54,326 nt of DNA from an uncultured Eubacteriales bacterium (GCA_900316345.1 ONCR01000002.1:1-54326), one strand, 5' to 3'. Numbered from the stretch's first letter, positions 8,670-16,977 are shown. Program-made: numbers and translations. Notes: a model not told the origin generated them from the letters alone.

Positions 8670-9512
8670 TTATGCTTTATTGTCTGTTCCGAAGATGAGA
8701 ATATGCGCCCTTGCATTTTGGTAGGCGCCCTCAACCTCGGCTGCCTGAAGGTCGTAATAACCATTTATGCTACCTTCATTATAACAGCTTCTTACAGTGT
8801 TTTCAACCTTATCAAAGGTTGCGGTGGCAATGTTAATCTTTTTTATTCCGGTTTTTGAACAGCGAACAAAATCCTCGGGCGTTATTCCCGTACCGCCGTG
8901 AAGAACAAGCGGAGTTTTGGTTAAGGAATCAACCTTTTCAAGGATGTCAAAACGAAGCTTCGGGGTGGATTTGTAATTGCCGTGTGCATTACCTATTGCG
9001 ATTGCAAGCGCGTCAACTCCCGTTTCTTTTTCAAAGCGGACGGCGTCCTCGGGATTTGTACAGTTAATTGCAATATCCTCGCTTCCGTCCTCGCTTCCGC
9101 CAACGCAGCCGATTTCGGCTTCTACGGCAGCGCCGTAGCTTTTTGCCTTTTCAATAACGGCATTAGTTTGAGCGATATTTTCATCCAGCGGAAGATGAGA
9201 GCCGTCAAACATAACGGAAGTAAAGCCGATTTCAAGCGCTTCGCTTATCTTTTCCATAGTTTTGCCGTGGTCAAAATGAACGGCAACGGGAACGCTTGAC
9301 GCCTTTGCGGCGGCCACCATAAGCGGGCCTATAATATTAAGCGGTGATTGCTTTAAGCGAACCTCCGCAATTTGAAGAATTATCGGCGCTTTAAGCTCCT
9401 CAGCGGCTTTTATTACGCCGAGAACCATTTCCATATTTGCAACGGAAAACGAGCCGACGGCATAGTTGCCCTTTTCAGCCTGAGCAAGAAGCGTTTTCAT
9501 ATTAACAAGCAT
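8670..9512 (-). CDS. iolJ: Class II aldolase, IolJ or fructose-bisphosphate aldolase type
   Basis: A 280-residue Zn-dependent class II aldolase. Metal and substrate motifs are visible: VHFDHGK near residue 77, SVMFDGSHLPL near 100, EAEIGCVGGSEDG near 132, IAIGNAHGNYK near 171, LVLHGGTGI near 202 and KINIATA near 224. Such enzymes cleave fructose-1,6-bisphosphate or, in inositol catabolism, 6-phospho-5-dehydro-2-deoxy-D-gluconate to DHAP and malonate semialdehyde. Its tight pairing with an iolC-like kinase favours the inositol role. GAGGTG lies 5 nt before the ATG. No promoter is evident between it and rnpB; that gap is filled by hairpin repeats. Confidence 0.8.
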   Translation of the reverse strand: MLVNMKTLLAQAEKGNYAVGSFSVANMEMVLGVIKAAEELKAPIILQIAEVRLKQSPLNIIGPLMVAAAKASSVPVAVHFDHGKTMEKISEALEIGFTSVMFDGSHLPLDENIAQTNAVIEKAKSYGAAVEAEIGCVGGSEDGSEDIAINCTNPEDAVRFEKETGVDALAIAIGNAHGNYKSTPKLRFDILEKVDSLTKTPLVLHGGTGITPEDFVRCSKTGIKKINIATATFDKVENTVRSCYNEGSINGYYDLQAAEVEGAYQNARAHILIFGTDNKA

Positions 9513-9550
9513 ATTATCACCTCATAAAATCAACCTGTTTCGCTATTAAT

Positions 9551-9617
9551 GAAGCGGAGGAACATCCGCAGCGGTTTTTAGCATAATGTGAAGCGTTATG
9601 CTTTGACCGCGAAGGAT
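9551..9617. repeat. Intergenic three-tier hairpin repeat, copy A (partial)
   Basis: The unit begins GAAGCGGAGGAACATCCGC and continues through GCGGT, AGCATAA, TTATGCT, ACCGC. It matches the unit at 9665 over about 60 bp, but its right arm has decayed to GGATTTTACC, so the outer stem is lost. Confidence 0.85.
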
Positions 9618-9629
9618 TTTACCTTATTA

Positions 9630-9736
9630 CAAATCAAAAAGCAGGCTTTGCCGAATTTTGATTTGAAGCGGAGGAACATCCGCAGCGGTTTTTAGCATAA
9701 TGAAAAGCGTTATGCTTTGACCGCGAAGGATGTTCC
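9630..9736. repeat. Intergenic hairpin repeat, complete copy B
   Basis: Two adjoining parts: a short inverted repeat CAAATCAAAA/TTTTGATTTG (9630-9665), then a three-tier hairpin (9665-9736) built from GGAACATCC/GGATGTTCC, GCGGT/ACCGC and AGCATAA/TTATGCT. It ends two bases before the 3' end of rnpB and may serve as its terminator or processing structure. A diverged third copy lies at 51735. Confidence 0.85.
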
Positions 9737-9737
9737 G

Positions 9738-10070
9738 ACGCAAGTTACCCGTAAGCCGAGTTCTGTCGTGGACGATTATCTATCTCGACGCATTGTTGCC
9801 AATACGCTCAAGCCGCCCTTCGGAGTTATGTGTCGAGCAAACAGCCCTCCAGTCGGCGTTGCAGCGGATAGGGTTTACATGGCAGCGGATGTCTCCACCC
9901 GCTCGGTGAGCTCTTACCTCGCCTTTCCATCCTTACCGTAAAATACGGCGGTTTATTTCTGTTGCACTTTCCCTAAGGTCACCCTCGGCGGCCGTTAGCC
10001 GTTATCCCGCTCTGTGCTGCTCGGACTTTCCTCACGCCTTTCGGCGCGCAACCGTCTGGATAACTTGCAA
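9738..10070 (-). ncRNA. rnpB: RNase P RNA, bacterial type A
   Basis: This is the catalytic RNA of RNase P, which trims the 5' leader of pre-tRNAs. On the minus strand GAGGAAAGTCC (complement of 10023-10033) and ACAGAACTCGGCTTACGG (complement of 9749-9766) are the hallmark P4 and 3' segments. Helix P1 is visible as GCAAGTTA at the 5' end pairing with TAACTTGC at the 3' end, which sets the boundaries to within a few bases. Length, about 333 nt, is normal. It has its own promoter, divergent from the LCP gene. Confidence 0.95.
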
Positions 10071-10074
10071 GTAT

Positions 10075-10103
10075 ATAATAAATGATTTTAGTGATAAAAT
10101 CAA
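10075..10103 (-). promoter_or_regulatory. rnpB promoter
   Basis: On the minus strand TTGATT (10098-10103), 17 nt and TATTAT (10075-10080) place the start about 5 nt before helix P1 of rnpB. Confidence 0.75.
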
Positions 10104-10120
10104 TAATTAATAAAAATAAG

Positions 10121-10149
10121 TTGAAAACCCGGTGCAACTGTAGTAAAAT
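10121..10149 (+). promoter_or_regulatory. Promoter of the LCP gene
   Basis: TTGAAA (10121-10126), a 17-nt spacer and TAAAAT (10144-10149) precede an AAAGGTG site and the ATG at 10179. Confidence 0.7.
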
Positions 10150-10178
10150 GATATATATTTTTGTAAAGGTGAAATTTT

Positions 10179-11513
10179 ATGCCGAGATTTGATAACGAGG
10201 GCTTGGACCCAAGACAAAGAATAAATAACGATACAAGGGACAGAAGCGTTCCCGAGGACGAGAATTATTATTCCTCCGGCTCATTTAACGCAGGAACGGG
10301 AAGAAGCAATTTTCGCCCCGTTGAGCCGCCGCGAAGGCCGCCCGTAAATCAGGGCGGAGGCTTCAACCCGACGGTAAGGGACGATTATATGAGAAAACAG
10401 AGGCAAAGAGAGGCCTTTACGCCGCAAAACGAGGCACAGCCGAGAACTTACGCGCAAACCTATCAGTCATCGGTTAGGGACGACTATATGCGCGCACACG
10501 GTATGCGCGAGGCAGAAAGGGCTTCAAGGCAGCAGGCGGCAAGAAAAAAGAAGCGTGCAAGGAAAAAGGCAATTGCCGCTGTTATTTCTTTAGTTTTGAT
10601 TATCGCGCTTATAGCGACTCCGCTCGGAATGATAAACGCGGTGCTCGGTAAAATAAACTATGACGAAAAAAAGCCGAACACCTACGTTTCAGCCGCAGAG
10701 CTTAAGAGCGACCCGCAGGTTAAAAACATTCTTCTTTTAGGCGTTGACGCAAGGCCGAAGCAGGAAACGGAGCAAAGCCATCCCGATACAATGCTTTTAA
10801 TCACTGTTGACAAGCGCCATAAATGCATTAAAATGACTTCATTTTTAAGAGACACCTGGGTTTACCTTGCTTCAAGGGATAAGGAACAAAGACTTAACAC
10901 GGCGAACCAGGGCGTAGGTTATTGCGGAATTGTTCATTCAATAGAATATCTTTTTAAAATAGATATTGACGGTTATGTTGTTACCGACTTTAAGATGTTC
11001 AGAAAAATGGTTAACAGCATAGGCGGCGTAACAATTACCGTTACTAAAGCGGAAGCTAAAGAAATTAACAACCACCCCGGAAGATACGGAAACGTAAAAA
11101 TTAAAGCAGGCACTCACCGCCTTAACGGTAAACAGGCACTTGCTTACGCAAGGATAAGAAAAATTGATACCGATTTTAAGCGCACCGAGCGCCAGAGAAC
11201 GGTTATTAAGAGCATTTTATCAGAGGTTAAAAGCAGCCCGTTAAAGCTTTATAAGCTTGCAAATTCAGCCGCGCCTTTCCTTGAAACTGACCTTTCAAAG
11301 GGAGAGCTTAAAAAAATAGCAAGATACGTAATCCCCTGCCTCGGCGGCGGAATGCCGCAGGAGAGAGTTCCGTTTGAAGGAACGTGGGAATACGCAAACG
11401 TCGGCGGAGCTTCGGTTATAAAGATTAACGTTGAAAAGAACACAGAACTCCTTCAGGATTATATCTATAACAAAACAGCCGAGGAGCTTAAGGAAGAGGA
11501 AACAACGAAATAA
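10179..11513 (+). CDS. LytR-CpsA-Psr (LCP) family envelope protein
   Basis: A 444-residue LCP protein. These membrane phosphotransferases attach teichoic acids or other undecaprenyl-linked polymers to peptidoglycan outside the membrane. Residues 1-130 are a basic, disordered cytoplasmic tail that twice contains the motif VRDDYMR, an unusual tail repeat. A single membrane segment lies at about 133-152. The LCP domain begins at NILLLGVDARP (about 184), continues with HPDTMLLITVD, FLRDTWV, GGVTITV, LNGKQALAYARIR and TERQRTVIKSIL, and ends near 360; the Arg and Asp residues that bind pyrophosphate are present. It is transcribed alone, with its own promoter and terminator. Confidence 0.9.
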   Translation: MPRFDNEGLDPRQRINNDTRDRSVPEDENYYSSGSFNAGTGRSNFRPVEPPRRPPVNQGGGFNPTVRDDYMRKQRQREAFTPQNEAQPRTYAQTYQSSVRDDYMRAHGMREAERASRQQAARKKKRARKKAIAAVISLVLIIALIATPLGMINAVLGKINYDEKKPNTYVSAAELKSDPQVKNILLLGVDARPKQETEQSHPDTMLLITVDKRHKCIKMTSFLRDTWVYLASRDKEQRLNTANQGVGYCGIVHSIEYLFKIDIDGYVVTDFKMFRKMVNSIGGVTITVTKAEAKEINNHPGRYGNVKIKAGTHRLNGKQALAYARIRKIDTDFKRTERQRTVIKSILSEVKSSPLKLYKLANSAAPFLETDLSKGELKKIARYVIPCLGGGMPQERVPFEGTWEYANVGGASVIKINVEKNTELLQDYIYNKTAEELKEEETTK

Positions 11514-11533
11514 TATAAACAATATCATAAAGA

Positions 11534-11566
11534 AAGGTTGACTGAAATACAGTCAACCTTCTTTTT
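11534..11566 (+). terminator. Intrinsic terminator after the LCP gene
   Basis: AAGGTTGACTG and CAGTCAACCTT form an 11-bp stem with a 5-nt loop, then CTTTTT. Confidence 0.9.
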
Positions 11567-11574
11567 CATTATAT

Positions 11575-12020
11575 GCCTTCCCCTTGAGGGGAAGGGGGAC
11601 CGCTTGCGGTGGATGAGGTGTTATATATGTATCATTATATCTTCACAAACTCCGTCAAAATTATTATTTATTTCATCGTTGGAATACCTTAAAACCTGTA
11701 AACCAAGTTCATTGAAATAATAATCTCGCTTTATATCTTCCTTAATTCCTTTATCTTCATAATGCTGTGAGCCGTCAAGCTCAATTATTATTTTTGAACG
11801 AGCGCAATAAAAGTCTGCAATATAGTTTCCTATCACTTTTTGACGGTTAACCGTAACCGGTAAATCTTTAAGGAAATCATACCATAGATGCCGTTCTTCT
11901 TTTGTCATTTCTCTACGGAGTTTTTGAGCAAAGGGTTTTAGCTTTGGGTTATTTTTTTCGTTCATTTTTCCACCTCATCCGTCAGCCTTACGGCTGCCAC
12001 CTTCCCCTCAAGGGGAAGGC
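11575..12020. mobile_element. Inverted-repeat cassette carrying a single DUF559 gene
   Basis: Two imperfect terminal inverted repeats (11575-11620 and 11971-12020) share GCCTTCCCCTTGAGGGGAAG at the outer end and GGATGAGGTG at the inner end; a variable small hairpin lies between (CCGCTTGCGG on the left, CAGCCTTACGGCTG on the right). The gene inside fills almost the whole space: its stop codon abuts the left repeat and its Shine-Dalgarno sequence is part of the right repeat. No clear target-site duplication is seen. The mobile nature is inferred from the architecture. Confidence 0.6.
11621..11965 (-). CDS. DUF559 endonuclease-like protein
   Basis: A 114-residue DUF559 protein, a family placed in the restriction-endonuclease-like/Vsr fold. 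Visible family features are LRREMTKEERHLWYDFL at about 16-32, RQKVIGNYIADFYC at about 40-53, IIIELDGSQHYED at about 58-70 with the acidic E-x-D of a PD-(D/E)xK-type centre, a following Asp/Arg pair, and QVLRYSNDEI near 90. The ribosome site GAGGTGG lies 4 nt before the ATG and belongs to the flanking inverted repeat. DUF559 proteins have no firmly assigned function; a nuclease role in the movement of its own cassette is an inference. Confidence 0.85.
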   Translation of the reverse strand: MNEKNNPKLKPFAQKLRREMTKEERHLWYDFLKDLPVTVNRQKVIGNYIADFYCARSKIIIELDGSQHYEDKGIKEDIKRDYYFNELGLQVLRYSNDEINNNFDGVCEDIMIHI

Positions 12021-12080
12021 TTATTTTTATTATATTACAAGCAGATATACAATTCAATGACGATTAAACATCGCCAAGCT

Positions 12081-12113
12081 AAAAAAGACACCGCTTGCGC
12101 GGTGCCCTTTTTA
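12081..12113 (-). terminator. Terminator of the dockerin operon
   Basis: CACCGC/GCGGTG with a TTGC loop, flanked by A and T runs on either side so it can work in both directions. On the minus strand it lies about 40 bp after the 35-codon gene. Confidence 0.7.
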
Positions 12114-12142
12114 TTTAAGTTATGAAGTTAGTCTTAGGTTAA

Positions 12143-12250
12143 TTAGTCATCATCATCGATGATAGAATCGATGTTAGGACTAGCTGTTAATACATCAACA
12201 GCGTTGTACTCGTCAACCTTAACCTCAGGCTTTGTATAAATTTCCTTCAT
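12143..12250 (-). CDS. 35-residue acidic peptide of unknown function
   Basis: A short gene with a very strong ribosome site: GGAGGT stands 6 nt before the ATG at 12250. The peptide begins MKEIYTKPEV, has DVLTAS in the middle and ends IDSIIDDDD. It has no signal peptide, Cys or membrane segment. The YxxP near the N-terminus recalls the leader motif of lasso-peptide precursors bound by PqqD-like RRE domains, but no biosynthetic enzymes adjoin it. Its ending resembles that of the 1153-residue protein encoded just upstream (IDTIIDGDE), which is unlikely to be pure chance in adjacent genes. It is the last gene of the dockerin operon, 71 bp downstream of the previous one. Coding status is supported by the RBS and by the C-terminal match. 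Confidence 0.65.
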   Translation of the reverse strand: MKEIYTKPEVKVDEYNAVDVLTASPNIDSIIDDDD

Positions 12251-12273
12251 AATTGTACCTCCTATTACCCCTG

Positions 12274-12291
12274 CTCTCCCCGAAGGGAGAG
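12274..12291. other. Intercistronic hairpin without U-tract
   Basis: CTCTCCC/GGGAGAG with a CGAA loop, between the 1153-residue gene and the 35-codon gene. The absence of a T run argues against a full terminator; it could protect the upstream mRNA end after processing. Confidence 0.6.
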
Positions 12292-12321
12292 TGGGTTATT
12301 GAATTGAATTATAAAGTAGTA

Positions 12322-15300
12322 TTATTCGTCACCGTCGATAATGGTATCGATGCTATAGTCATAGCCCATTAACTGTGAGTACTTAATCTCCTTGGTTGCG
12401 CCCTTAGAAACAATCATGAATGCCTTAGCCTTGATTGTTCCGCTTCTGCCGGAGAGACCATACTGAAGTGAAGTTTCAAGTACAGGTGTTACGTTATTAT
12501 AACCAACCTTAATCTTGGTGCCTGCAGCTGAGGTCTTGTTAGCGTTTTCGAGAACGAGCTCGTCATCTTCAAGGTTCTTACCATAGATGAAGCCAACCTT
12601 TTCAACCTTCCAGCCATCAGGAACAACACGAGTTGCTACGAACGTGTATCTGTAAGAACCGTCAACAGGAGCAACGTTTACTATACGGATAGCGGGTTCG
12701 AGTTCAACTGCATCGAAGATAGCTTCAACTGCAACATCAGAACCGATGTAGAAGCTGTAGGAAGCAGATGTAGAAACAACTGTGTCGCCAATCTTCCAGC
12801 CTGTTGCGCCTTCAGCGTAAACAGTTACCTGTGAATCATAAGCAACGCCGGTCTTTTCCTTAACATCTTCACCGTTGATTGTTGTTGCAACAGCATCAGC
12901 ACCAACGATTGTTACAGTGTAGCCAAGTTCCTTATTGATGTCATACTGAGCAGTGATTTCAGCAGCGCCTGTTACCTTTGCAGGATCCTTATCCCAACCG
13001 GTGAAGGTATAGCCCTGACGAGCCATAGTATCAGCAGTCGGAACTTCGAGTTCAGCAGCGCTTGAAACTGTCTGCTCGGAAACAACTGTCTTGTAAAGAT
13101 CATAGAATACTACAGTAAATGATTCAGTTGCGTTCTTAGCGAAGATAGGTTCGATTGTTACGTCAGCAAATGCTTTACCATTGTAGGTAGTAGCAGTTGA
13201 AACGCTCTTGCCGTTAATCTTCCAGCCGTCGAACTTATAGCCGGCAGCTGCAGTAGCTGTGATTGAGTAAGCGTCGCCGAACTTATACTGCTTTGTTTCG
13301 CCGGAAGCGATGTCGCCGGAAACTGAGCCGCCCTCAGGAGCAGTAACTGTTACGTTAATGTCGAGAGATTCAATAGCTCTTGTTTCAGTAGCGTCGCAAT
13401 TAGCGCATTTACGAGTTTCCTCGCCAGCCTTAGCAATTGTAGCTTCCTTAGTTACTGTCCAATCGCCCCAAGCGTGACCGGGAGCCGGGATAGTAATCGG
13501 GTTGCTGATTTCGTTATTGCCGTCAGCGTCTGAGAACATCTTGTTGCAAACGCTGCAAATCCAGTACGCTTCAGAGCCGTCTTCCGTACAGGAAGCAGGA
13601 ACTTCAGCATATGGGGTCATCGTGTGGCCGAGAGCATCAACAGGTTCGCCGCCTCTGGTCTCGCTGTAGTCGCAGCGTGAGCAATATCTTGTTTCAACAG
13701 CAGTAGCGCCTGCTTCTGTGCAGGTTGCGGGAACAGCAGGAGTTGTTACTGTCCAATCGCCAAGGTCATGGTTGAGAGCAGCGATAGGAACGATAACGAT
13801 ACCGCCGTTAGCCTCTGTAGCTGCGTCAGCACCGTCGCAGGATGCTGTGTAAACAGTCTGGCCTGCTTCAGTACATGTAGCGTCTGTTGTATCAGATGTT
13901 ACAGTAGCTTCGCGCTCGTCTACAGTACCTGTTGAATCACCAATGAAGATAGCCTTAGCTGACTGATGATCAGCAGCGATTTCGTATCTGTCGAATGTGA
14001 AGTTCTCTGTAAGAGCAGGAATAACTTCAGGAGTTCTTGAGATTTCGTAGCCGCAAACTGAGCAGTATACAACTACGTCCTTAGAACCGTCAACGCCTAC
14101 CTGTGCAGGAACAACGTTTTCGTCAACTGCAGGAGCAGCAACGTGATTCTCTGTTTCTGTCTCGCCGCCGTTAGCGCATGTTCTGATATGAGTAGCAGCG
14201 TCATTCGGTGCCCAATCGCCCCAAGCGTGAACGCCTGTTGCCGGGTCAACGATTGATGAAAGCTCGGTGTTACCGTCTTCATCAGCGAAATACTTCTGGC
14301 AACGTGAGCAATAGTAGTATGCTACATTACCGTCAGCAATACATGTTGCAGGAACTGCAGCTGTGTAAGCCATATCATGGCCAAGAGCATTTACGTTTTC
14401 AGACTTTGTAGCGCCGCAAACGGAGCATACATAAGCCTGTGAACCACCGGTTGTGCAGGTAGGAGCAGGATTCGGCTCGCCGTCTTCAACCCAAGTATGG
14501 TTACCTGTAGCTGTGCCGGTATGAGTTACGTCCTTAGTATCTGTATTGCCTTCATAAGTAGCTGTGTAAGTAACAACTTCGTCAGCACCGCAGGTAGCAG
14601 CTGTCTTTGTAGCAACTGTTACAGTAGCGGGAGCTGTGCTTGTGCCGCCCTGGTCGCCAACTAAGTTAGCAACTGCAGTGTAAGGTTCAGCAGAGGTATC
14701 CCAAGTGAAGCTATCAAATGAGAATGTCTCTTCCTGTCCGCCGCCTTCGCAGCCTTCACCGGTATTGATGTTCATACCGAAGAAAGTCATCTGGCCGCCT
14801 GCCGGGCTTGTTGCATAAGGAGCATAGGTAGCGCAGCTTCTTGCGTTTGTTTCGTAGCAGCCGTACTTACCATAGTCAAATGTTTCAGTGATATCCTTAG
14901 TATTGTCCGTATCATAAGGAGCAAATACGATAGGATTAGCAGCACTTACTTCACCGGTAATCTGGAATGCAAATGAACAAATGATGATTTCATTTTCATA
15001 GGTATAGCCTTCGTCGCTACCTGTTACAGGGTCAATAAACGGAACGTTATCGTCTGAATGAGGAGCAAGCTCAAGGTTATAACCGGTACCTGTAAGGAAG
15101 TGGATGTTTAAGAGATTGTTTTCAGGTTCAACAGTAGTATCCTCTGAAGAGTTAGCATCAGCGCCGTAGATTGAGTCAGACGACTGCTTTGTAACTATAG
15201 CTGTACCGCCTGCACCTGCAACCCAAGTACCTGTGTTAGCAGCAGCTCTGTCGCTCTCTGTACCCCAAGCATATTCGGTCTTTCTGCCGTTCTTGTAGCT

Positions 15301-15783
15301 GTAAACACCAGCAGGCTCAATGTTATCGGAATAAGCGATACCTGCGTCAAGGTTAACTATGTTAGAACAATTTCTAAGAATTACAGTAGCAAGGAAGATG
15401 TCCCCTGTTGTGTAAGTATAGTTAATCGGTGTACAATCAGGGATAAGGTCGCTCGCATAGTAAGCAGCCATAGCAGCTGTCTGTTCTTCTGTGAGCTCAA
15501 GCTTGGAAACTTCAAGAGCACCTGTTGTTGTGTTCTTTGATGTTGTAGCCTTAATAGGAGCATCGTAAAGGCCGCAATATTCAAAGTTAGCATCAGCAGC
15601 AGCTGTACCCTTATCATTCCAAAGACCATCGTTAGTGTTATAGAATGTTGAGAACTGAATATCAACATCCGGATGGTAGTCAGCGACAGCCGGTGGTTCT
15701 GCAAAAGCTGAAATGGGAGCTGAGAAAGCAACCATAAGAACAGCAAGCATACAAGCTATCGCTTTTTTAAATGACTTAGACAT
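12322..15783 (-). CDS. Secreted multidomain protein with CxxC repeats and InlB-type repeats
   Basis: A 1153-residue exported protein. Residues 1-28 are a signal peptide ending near AFA. Residues about 30-340 are a beta-rich region containing TTGDIFLATVILRN, a pattern reminiscent of cohesin-type or carbohydrate-binding beta-sandwiches; this is tentative. From about 440 to 800 there are six CxxC-bearing segments (CSVCG, CSRCQ, CSVCG, CSRCD, CSVCN, CANCD), each preceded by another Cys or by GHxxxxW, like small metal-binding knuckles. From about 810 to 960 lie InlB-type B repeats (GYKFDGWKING, GYTFTGWDKD). The C-terminus ends in an acidic IDTIIDGDE. No dockerin, LPxTG or SLH anchor is seen. It is third in the operon, and GGAGG precedes the ATG by 9 nt. 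Function unknown, probably surface adhesion or assembly. Confidence 0.75.
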   Translation of the reverse strand: MSKSFKKAIACMLAVLMVAFSAPISAFAEPPAVADYHPDVDIQFSTFYNTNDGLWNDKGTAAADANFEYCGLYDAPIKATTSKNTTTGALEVSKLELTEEQTAAMAAYYASDLIPDCTPINYTYTTGDIFLATVILRNCSNIVNLDAGIAYSDNIEPAGVYSYKNGRKTEYAWGTESDRAAANTGTWVAGAGGTAIVTKQSSDSIYGADANSSEDTTVEPENNLLNIHFLTGTGYNLELAPHSDDNVPFIDPVTGSDEGYTYENEIIICSFAFQITGEVSAANPIVFAPYDTDNTKDITETFDYGKYGCYETNARSCATYAPYATSPAGGQMTFFGMNINTGEGCEGGGQEETFSFDSFTWDTSAEPYTAVANLVGDQGGTSTAPATVTVATKTAATCGADEVVTYTATYEGNTDTKDVTHTGTATGNHTWVEDGEPNPAPTCTTGGSQAYVCSVCGATKSENVNALGHDMAYTAAVPATCIADGNVAYYYCSRCQKYFADEDGNTELSSIVDPATGVHAWGDWAPNDAATHIRTCANGGETETENHVAAPAVDENVVPAQVGVDGSKDVVVYCSVCGYEISRTPEVIPALTENFTFDRYEIAADHQSAKAIFIGDSTGTVDEREATVTSDTTDATCTEAGQTVYTASCDGADAATEANGGIVIVPIAALNHDLGDWTVTTPAVPATCTEAGATAVETRYCSRCDYSETRGGEPVDALGHTMTPYAEVPASCTEDGSEAYWICSVCNKMFSDADGNNEISNPITIPAPGHAWGDWTVTKEATIAKAGEETRKCANCDATETRAIESLDINVTVTAPEGGSVSGDIASGETKQYKFGDAYSITATAAAGYKFDGWKINGKSVSTATTYNGKAFADVTIEPIFAKNATESFTVVFYDLYKTVVSEQTVSSAAELEVPTADTMARQGYTFTGWDKDPAKVTGAAEITAQYDINKELGYTVTIVGADAVATTINGEDVKEKTGVAYDSQVTVYAEGATGWKIGDTVVSTSASYSFYIGSDVAVEAIFDAVELEPAIRIVNVAPVDGSYRYTFVATRVVPDGWKVEKVGFIYGKNLEDDELVLENANKTSAAGTKIKVGYNNVTPVLETSLQYGLSGRSGTIKAKAFMIVSKGATKEIKYSQLMGYDYSIDTIIDGDE

Positions 15784-15809
15784 TTAAATATTCCTCCATA
15801 ATAATTTTT

Positions 15810-15836
15810 GGTTTTTCAACCTTTGCCATTAGGCAA
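15810..15836. other. Two short intercistronic hairpins
   Basis: GGTT/AACC (15810-15821) and TTGCC/GGCAA (15823-15836) lie in the 69-bp gap between the 374- and 1153-residue genes. Neither has a U-tract. Confidence 0.4.
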
Positions 15837-15852
15837 TGAAAACTGACATTAA

Positions 15853-16977
15853 TTATTGAAGCATTCTCGTCTGATAGGTATAAGACGGGGTAACGTTACC
15901 GGCAAATCTGTTAAAGATTTGTTTATCGCCGGAGGTTATCGCGTCATCTCCGTTAAGGTCGAAATAGCGTTTATACGCTTCGCTTCCCATTGTTGCCTGA
16001 AGAGCTCCGTTAAACTTTTGCTTGTCACCTGAGGTAACAGCTCCGTCAGAGTTCCAGTCGCAAACGATAATCGGAATTACGCCTTCATAGTTAACGCTTG
16101 ATTTACCGCTTATGTTAACCGTACGGTCGATTGTTGTACCCGTTGAATTGAGCGCATGCTCACCGTTTTCAAACGAATGGTTCGTTATAATGAGCTTATT
16201 TGTTCCGCGGGGAACAAGCGCGGTAAAGGTACCGTCCTCCGCCGTTACGGCAACGGGGTCGTAATTAACGTCGGTATAGATGCTGATGCCTCCGATTCCG
16301 TCGGTTCCGCTTTCGCCGTCAAGGCTTGTTGCCATAACAACCTTTGCGGAAACGCTTAAGAATTCGGGCGATGCGTCAGCAATCATAAGATAAGTGTTAT
16401 AAGCGGTTTGGGCCGTTGTATCCGTTACATACGCATCGTTATAGCCGTCCGCATAATCGGCTTCGATAAAGGTTAAATCAGGGTCATTACTGAAGGTGAA
16501 ATAATCCTCAAAGTCGATTGTTTGCGCGCTTGTTTCAACGGTAACGTCCATTGAAGCAATACGCGTTCCGCTTTCTGCATCCAAAGCGGTGTAGTTGTCA
16601 TTCTCGGAAGCGAGAGCAACAACTAATTTACCATCATTTTCATCCTTAATTCCGCCAAGGGAAACGTTGCTTTCTGCATCGTCGGCAATAGTTTCGGTTA
16701 CTTCAAGGGAGGTAATAACCTCCTCGTCGTAATCGGCGGTGAACTGCAGGATTGAGGCATTGTCCATATCCGAAACGATAACGTCAACTCTGTAATCGCC
16801 TGCGGTAAGGGCGTTGCCGTCTACCATTTTGCCTTCGGCATCGGTGAAGGCGCAGTACATATAAGGAGTTTCTGAACCGAGAGTGCCCTGTGCATAGGCA
16901 CTGACGGGAGAAAGCATCGTAAAAATAAATAGCGTAGAAATCAGAACAAAAAAGAATTTCTTTGAAGTAGCTTTCAT
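15853..16977 (-). CDS. Secreted beta-sandwich plus dockerin protein
   Basis: A 374-residue exported protein. Residues 1-29 are a signal peptide. Residues about 35-170 form a beta-rich domain with AGDYRVDVIVSDM and TADYDEEVITSL, resembling cohesin or related beta-sandwich folds. Residues about 210-300 form a carboxypeptidase-regulatory-like module. Residues 306-362 are a dockerin with two calcium loops: D307, N309, D311, T315, D318 and D340, N342, D344, T348, D351. Dockerins bind cohesins on scaffoldins or surface anchors. The last 165 residues are closely related to the C-terminus of the 1936-residue protein encoded 116 bp upstream in the same operon. If the N-terminal domain is a true cohesin this would be a small adaptor; otherwise it is a docked surface protein. 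Confidence 0.8.
   Translation of the reverse strand: MKATSKKFFFVLISTLFIFTMLSPVSAYAQGTLGSETPYMYCAFTDAEGKMVDGNALTAGDYRVDVIVSDMDNASILQFTADYDEEVITSLEVTETIADDAESNVSLGGIKDENDGKLVVALASENDNYTALDAESGTRIASMDVTVETSAQTIDFEDYFTFSNDPDLTFIEADYADGYNDAYVTDTTAQTAYNTYLMIADASPEFLSVSAKVVMATSLDGESGTDGIGGISIYTDVNYDPVAVTAEDGTFTALVPRGTNKLIITNHSFENGEHALNSTGTTIDRTVNISGKSSVNYEGVIPIIVCDWNSDGAVTSGDKQKFNGALQATMGSEAYKRYFDLNGDDAITSGDKQIFNRFAGNVTPSYTYQTRMLQ

Noticed and set aside
9551-9736. Two near-identical units that might be a small CRISPR array
   Set aside because: Each unit is a large hairpin, only two occur here, there is no regular spacer and no cas gene in the window.
11538-11720. 60-codon plus-strand ORF starting in the LCP terminator
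   Set aside because: It begins inside a terminator stem and runs antisense through the DUF559 gene.
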